Positions 3,793 to 5,643 of a stretch of 5,643 nucleotides of DNA are shown piece after piece. The notes under the pieces are model-generated. The model saw nothing but the letters and a program-made list of their open reading frames with translations. It was not told the DNA's origin and made no database searches. Numbering within the stretch: the stretch's first letter is position 1; each line of letters begins with the position of its first letter. This DNA comes from Phycisphaerae bacterium (GTDB lineage: Bacteria; Planctomycetota; Phycisphaerae; Phycisphaerales; UBA1924), in contig JAEUIX010000016.1 of NCBI GenBank assembly GCA_016794945.1, positions 1-5,643 on the forward strand. The letters are read 5' to 3'. A program made the translations under genes and the position numbers.

Positions 3793-5643
3793 ATGGCCGG
3801 CATCGTCGTCAGTCAGAAGCGCCCGCGCGTCCTCAAGTGGTTCCACGCCGGGCCGCTGCTCTTCGGCGACTGGGGCACCAGCCGCCTCTACGTCCTGGGC
3901 CTGGCCTTCTACTACACCGCCCACGCCTCGGTCCTCTACCTCGTCGCCATGTCCCTCATCATGGCCGCCGTCGCCTGGGCCTACTCGGTCATCTGCCGCT
4001 GCTTCCCCGAGGGCGGCGGCGTCTACGCCGCGGCCCGCCAGCTCAGCCCCACCCTCTCGGTCATCGGCGCCACGCTGCTGCTGTGCGACTACATCGTCAC
4101 CGCCTCGCTCTCGGTCATCGAGGGCTTCCACTACTTCGGCGCGCCGCAGACGCTCACCGTCCTGCTCTCCATCCTCACCATCATCGCCATCGGCGTCATC
4201 AACTGGTTCGGCGCCCGCAGCGCCGGCCGCTTCGCCCTGATCATCGCCATCGCCGCCATCATCTTCTCCGCCATCGTCGCCATCCTCAGCCTGCCGCTGC
4301 TGGCCGAGGGGTTCAGCCGCATCTCCTCTCCGCACGACTCCATCTCCAGCGCCTGGGCTCGCTGGGAATCCCTCGTCCGCATCATCCTCGCGCTCTCCGG
4401 GCTCGAGGCCGTCGCCAACATGACCGGCCTCATGCACGAGCCCGTCGCCCGCACCGCCAAGCGCACCATCTGGCCCGTGCTCGTCGAAGTGATCCTGCTC
4501 AACCTCATCTTCGGCATCGCCATCAGCGCCCTGCCCCAGATCCGCGACACCGTCCAGCCCGACTACGTCACCCACGAGATCGTCGGCCGCCTCGACAGCG
4601 ACGCCGTGCCGCCCGAGGTCAAGGAGTACCGCGACACCGCCATGAAGATGCTGGCCATCCACACCGGCCAGCAGGCCTTCGGCACCGCCGTCGGCACCGC
4701 CTTCGGCATCGGCGCCGCCATCGTCTTCGGCCTCCTGCTCCTCTCGGCCGTCAACACCGCCGTCATGGCCATGGTCGCCGTGCTCTACTCCCTCGGCCAG
4801 GACCGCGAAGTCCCGCGCCCCCTCACCCGCCTCAACTACTCCGGCGTGCCTTGGATCGGCCTGCTCATCGCTTGTGCCCTGCCCGCCGCACTGCTGCTCA
4901 TCGAAGCCGACGTCAAGGCCCTCGGTGAGCTCTACGCCATCGGCGTCGTCGGCGCCATCGCCATCAACGTCGTCTCCTGCGCTGTCAACGCCGCCCTGCC
5001 CATCGGCCGCTGGGAACGCCGCTTCATGTGGGCCATCGGCCTGTTCATGTCCGCCGTCGAGCTCACCATCATCGTCGCCAAGCCACGCGCCGCCATCTTC
5101 GCCGGCGTCATGATCACCGCCGTCCTCTGCGCCCGCGCCGCCGTCCGATGGAACGCCCGCCGCGCCCTGCGCGACCAGCTCCCCACCCCCGAGCTCGGCT
5201 GGCTCAACGAGCTCAAGCGCGAGCACCTCTCCATCGACCCATCCCGCCCGCGCATCATGCTCGCCGCCCGCGGCCGCCAGCAGGCCGAGTTCGCCGTCGA
5301 TCTCGCCCGCCGGCGCGGCGCCACCCTCTTCGCCATCTACGTCCGAACCCTCCGCGTGCTCGACATGGGCCCCGGCTACGTCCCCCGCGTCGAGGACGAC
5401 CCCGGCGCCCAGGAAGCCCTCGGTTCCGTCGCCATGCTCGCCCGCCAATACCGCGTCCCCTTCGTGCCCATCTACGCCTGCTCGCCCGACATCGCCGACG
5501 AAATCCTCGACTACACCGCCACCTACGGCTGCGACACCCTCATCATGGGCAAGACCGGCCGCAGCCTCTTCTCCCGTCAGGTCGCCGGCGACGTCCTCGC
5601 CCAGGTCGCCCAGCACCTGCCCGACGGCGTCGCCCTCATCACC
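3793..5643 (+). CDS. APC-superfamily permease with fused C-terminal Usp domain (3' end outside window)
   Basis: The open frame gives 617 residues to the window edge without a stop. Residues 20-451 show about 12 membrane helices typical of amino acid-polyamine-organocation (APC) transporters. Visible marks: helix-1 PLLFGDWGTSRLYVLGLAF (21-39), resembling the unwound substrate-binding segment; FPEGGGVYAAARQLSP (71-86), the conserved loop after helix 2; LSGLEAVANMTGLMHEPVAR (201-220), the helix-6 and following loop pattern (G.E...N..gE...P.r); and a charged loop at about 249-297 between helices 7 and 8. From about residue 485 a cytoplasmic universal stress protein fold follows: strand RIMLAARG (487-494), helix AEFAVDLARRRGA, strand TLFAIYVR, then IADEILDYTATYGCDTLIMG and GKTG with a Gly nine residues on (586-599), ending in VALIT, the last strand. 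The likely role is uptake of an amino acid or related cation/organic solute, with the Usp part regulatory; the substrate is unknown. Residues expected for ATP binding in the Usp part are altered (Arg493, Asp600). A good GGAG precedes the ATG. Confidence 0.9.
   Translation, partial: MAGIVVSQKRPRVLKWFHAGPLLFGDWGTSRLYVLGLAFYYTAHASVLYLVAMSLIMAAVAWAYSVICRCFPEGGGVYAAARQLSPTLSVIGATLLLCDYIVTASLSVIEGFHYFGAPQTLTVLLSILTIIAIGVINWFGARSAGRFALIIAIAAIIFSAIVAILSLPLLAEGFSRISSPHDSISSAWARWESLVRIILALSGLEAVANMTGLMHEPVARTAKRTIWPVLVEVILLNLIFGIAISALPQIRDTVQPDYVTHEIVGRLDSDAVPPEVKEYRDTAMKMLAIHTGQQAFGTAVGTAFGIGAAIVFGLLLLSAVNTAVMAMVAVLYSLGQDREVPRPLTRLNYSGVPWIGLLIACALPAALLLIEADVKALGELYAIGVVGAIAINVVSCAVNAALPIGRWERRFMWAIGLFMSAVELTIIVAKPRAAIFAGVMITAVLCARAAVRWNARRALRDQLPTPELGWLNELKREHLSIDPSRPRIMLAARGRQQAEFAVDLARRRGATLFAIYVRTLRVLDMGPGYVPRVEDDPGAQEALGSVAMLARQYRVPFVPIYACSPDIADEILDYTATYGCDTLIMGKTGRSLFSRQVAGDVLAQVAQHLPDGVALIT

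Noticed and set aside
2427..4928. An 833-codon plus-strand frame running through nnrD, the spacer and the permease
   Set aside because: The translation is almost wholly Arg/Pro/His repeats without domain character, and it crosses two real genes in another frame.
3676..5616. A 646-codon minus-strand open frame opposite the permease gene, rich in Asp, Gly and Glu
   Set aside because: It is antisense to a permease with clear helices and motifs. Its acidic low-complexity composition follows from reading GCC, GTC, ATC and CTC codons backwards.

Overview
The window is about 5.6 kb of very GC-rich bacterial DNA (by eye close to 70% GC) packed with chromosomal housekeeping-type genes. It holds five protein genes, two of them cut by the window edges. 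I see no RNA gene, insertion sequence, phage gene, CRISPR array or toxin-antitoxin pair. Very high GC, strong preference for C or G at third codon positions, few good Shine-Dalgarno sites and the gene types present suggest a Planctomycetota bacterium, perhaps of the Phycisphaerae. This is an inference from codon style, not a proven placement.

Layout. Minus strand, 1-1118: tatD (TatD-family metal-dependent hydrolase/DNase), followed by the first 102 codons of lgt (prolipoprotein diacylglyceryl transferase). The two share an ATGA stop/start overlap at 303-306, so they form a translationally coupled pair. Plus strand, 1163-3654: a secreted transglutaminase-like cysteine protein, followed by a stand-alone ADP/ATP-dependent NAD(P)H-hydrate dehydratase (nnrD) that starts inside the stop codon of the first gene (GTGA, 2710-2713). 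A 138-base spacer (3655-3792) holds a hairpin with an adjoining A/T run and a weak candidate promoter. Plus strand, 3793 to the window end: an APC-superfamily amino-acid-type permease with 12 predicted membrane helices and a C-terminal universal stress protein (Usp) domain fused in frame. It is still open at base 5643.

The divergent tatD and transglutaminase genes are separated by at most 44 bases, so any promoters there must be very compact or lie inside the opposite gene. The genes do not form one obvious pathway. TatD (nucleic-acid/quality-control hydrolase), NnrD (repair of hydrated NAD(P)H) and Lgt (lipoprotein maturation) are general maintenance functions. The transporter-Usp fusion suggests a permease whose activity or stability may respond to a cytoplasmic signal.

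I found no convincing new defence or mobile system. The most notable observations are: a strong strand-dependent switch of wobble base (minus-strand genes end codons in G, plus-strand genes in C); the permease-Usp fusion whose Usp nucleotide-binding residues are altered at two places; a KUP-like GDWGTS motif in the first helix of the same permease; and a hairpin after nnrD that has terminator form only on the minus strand.
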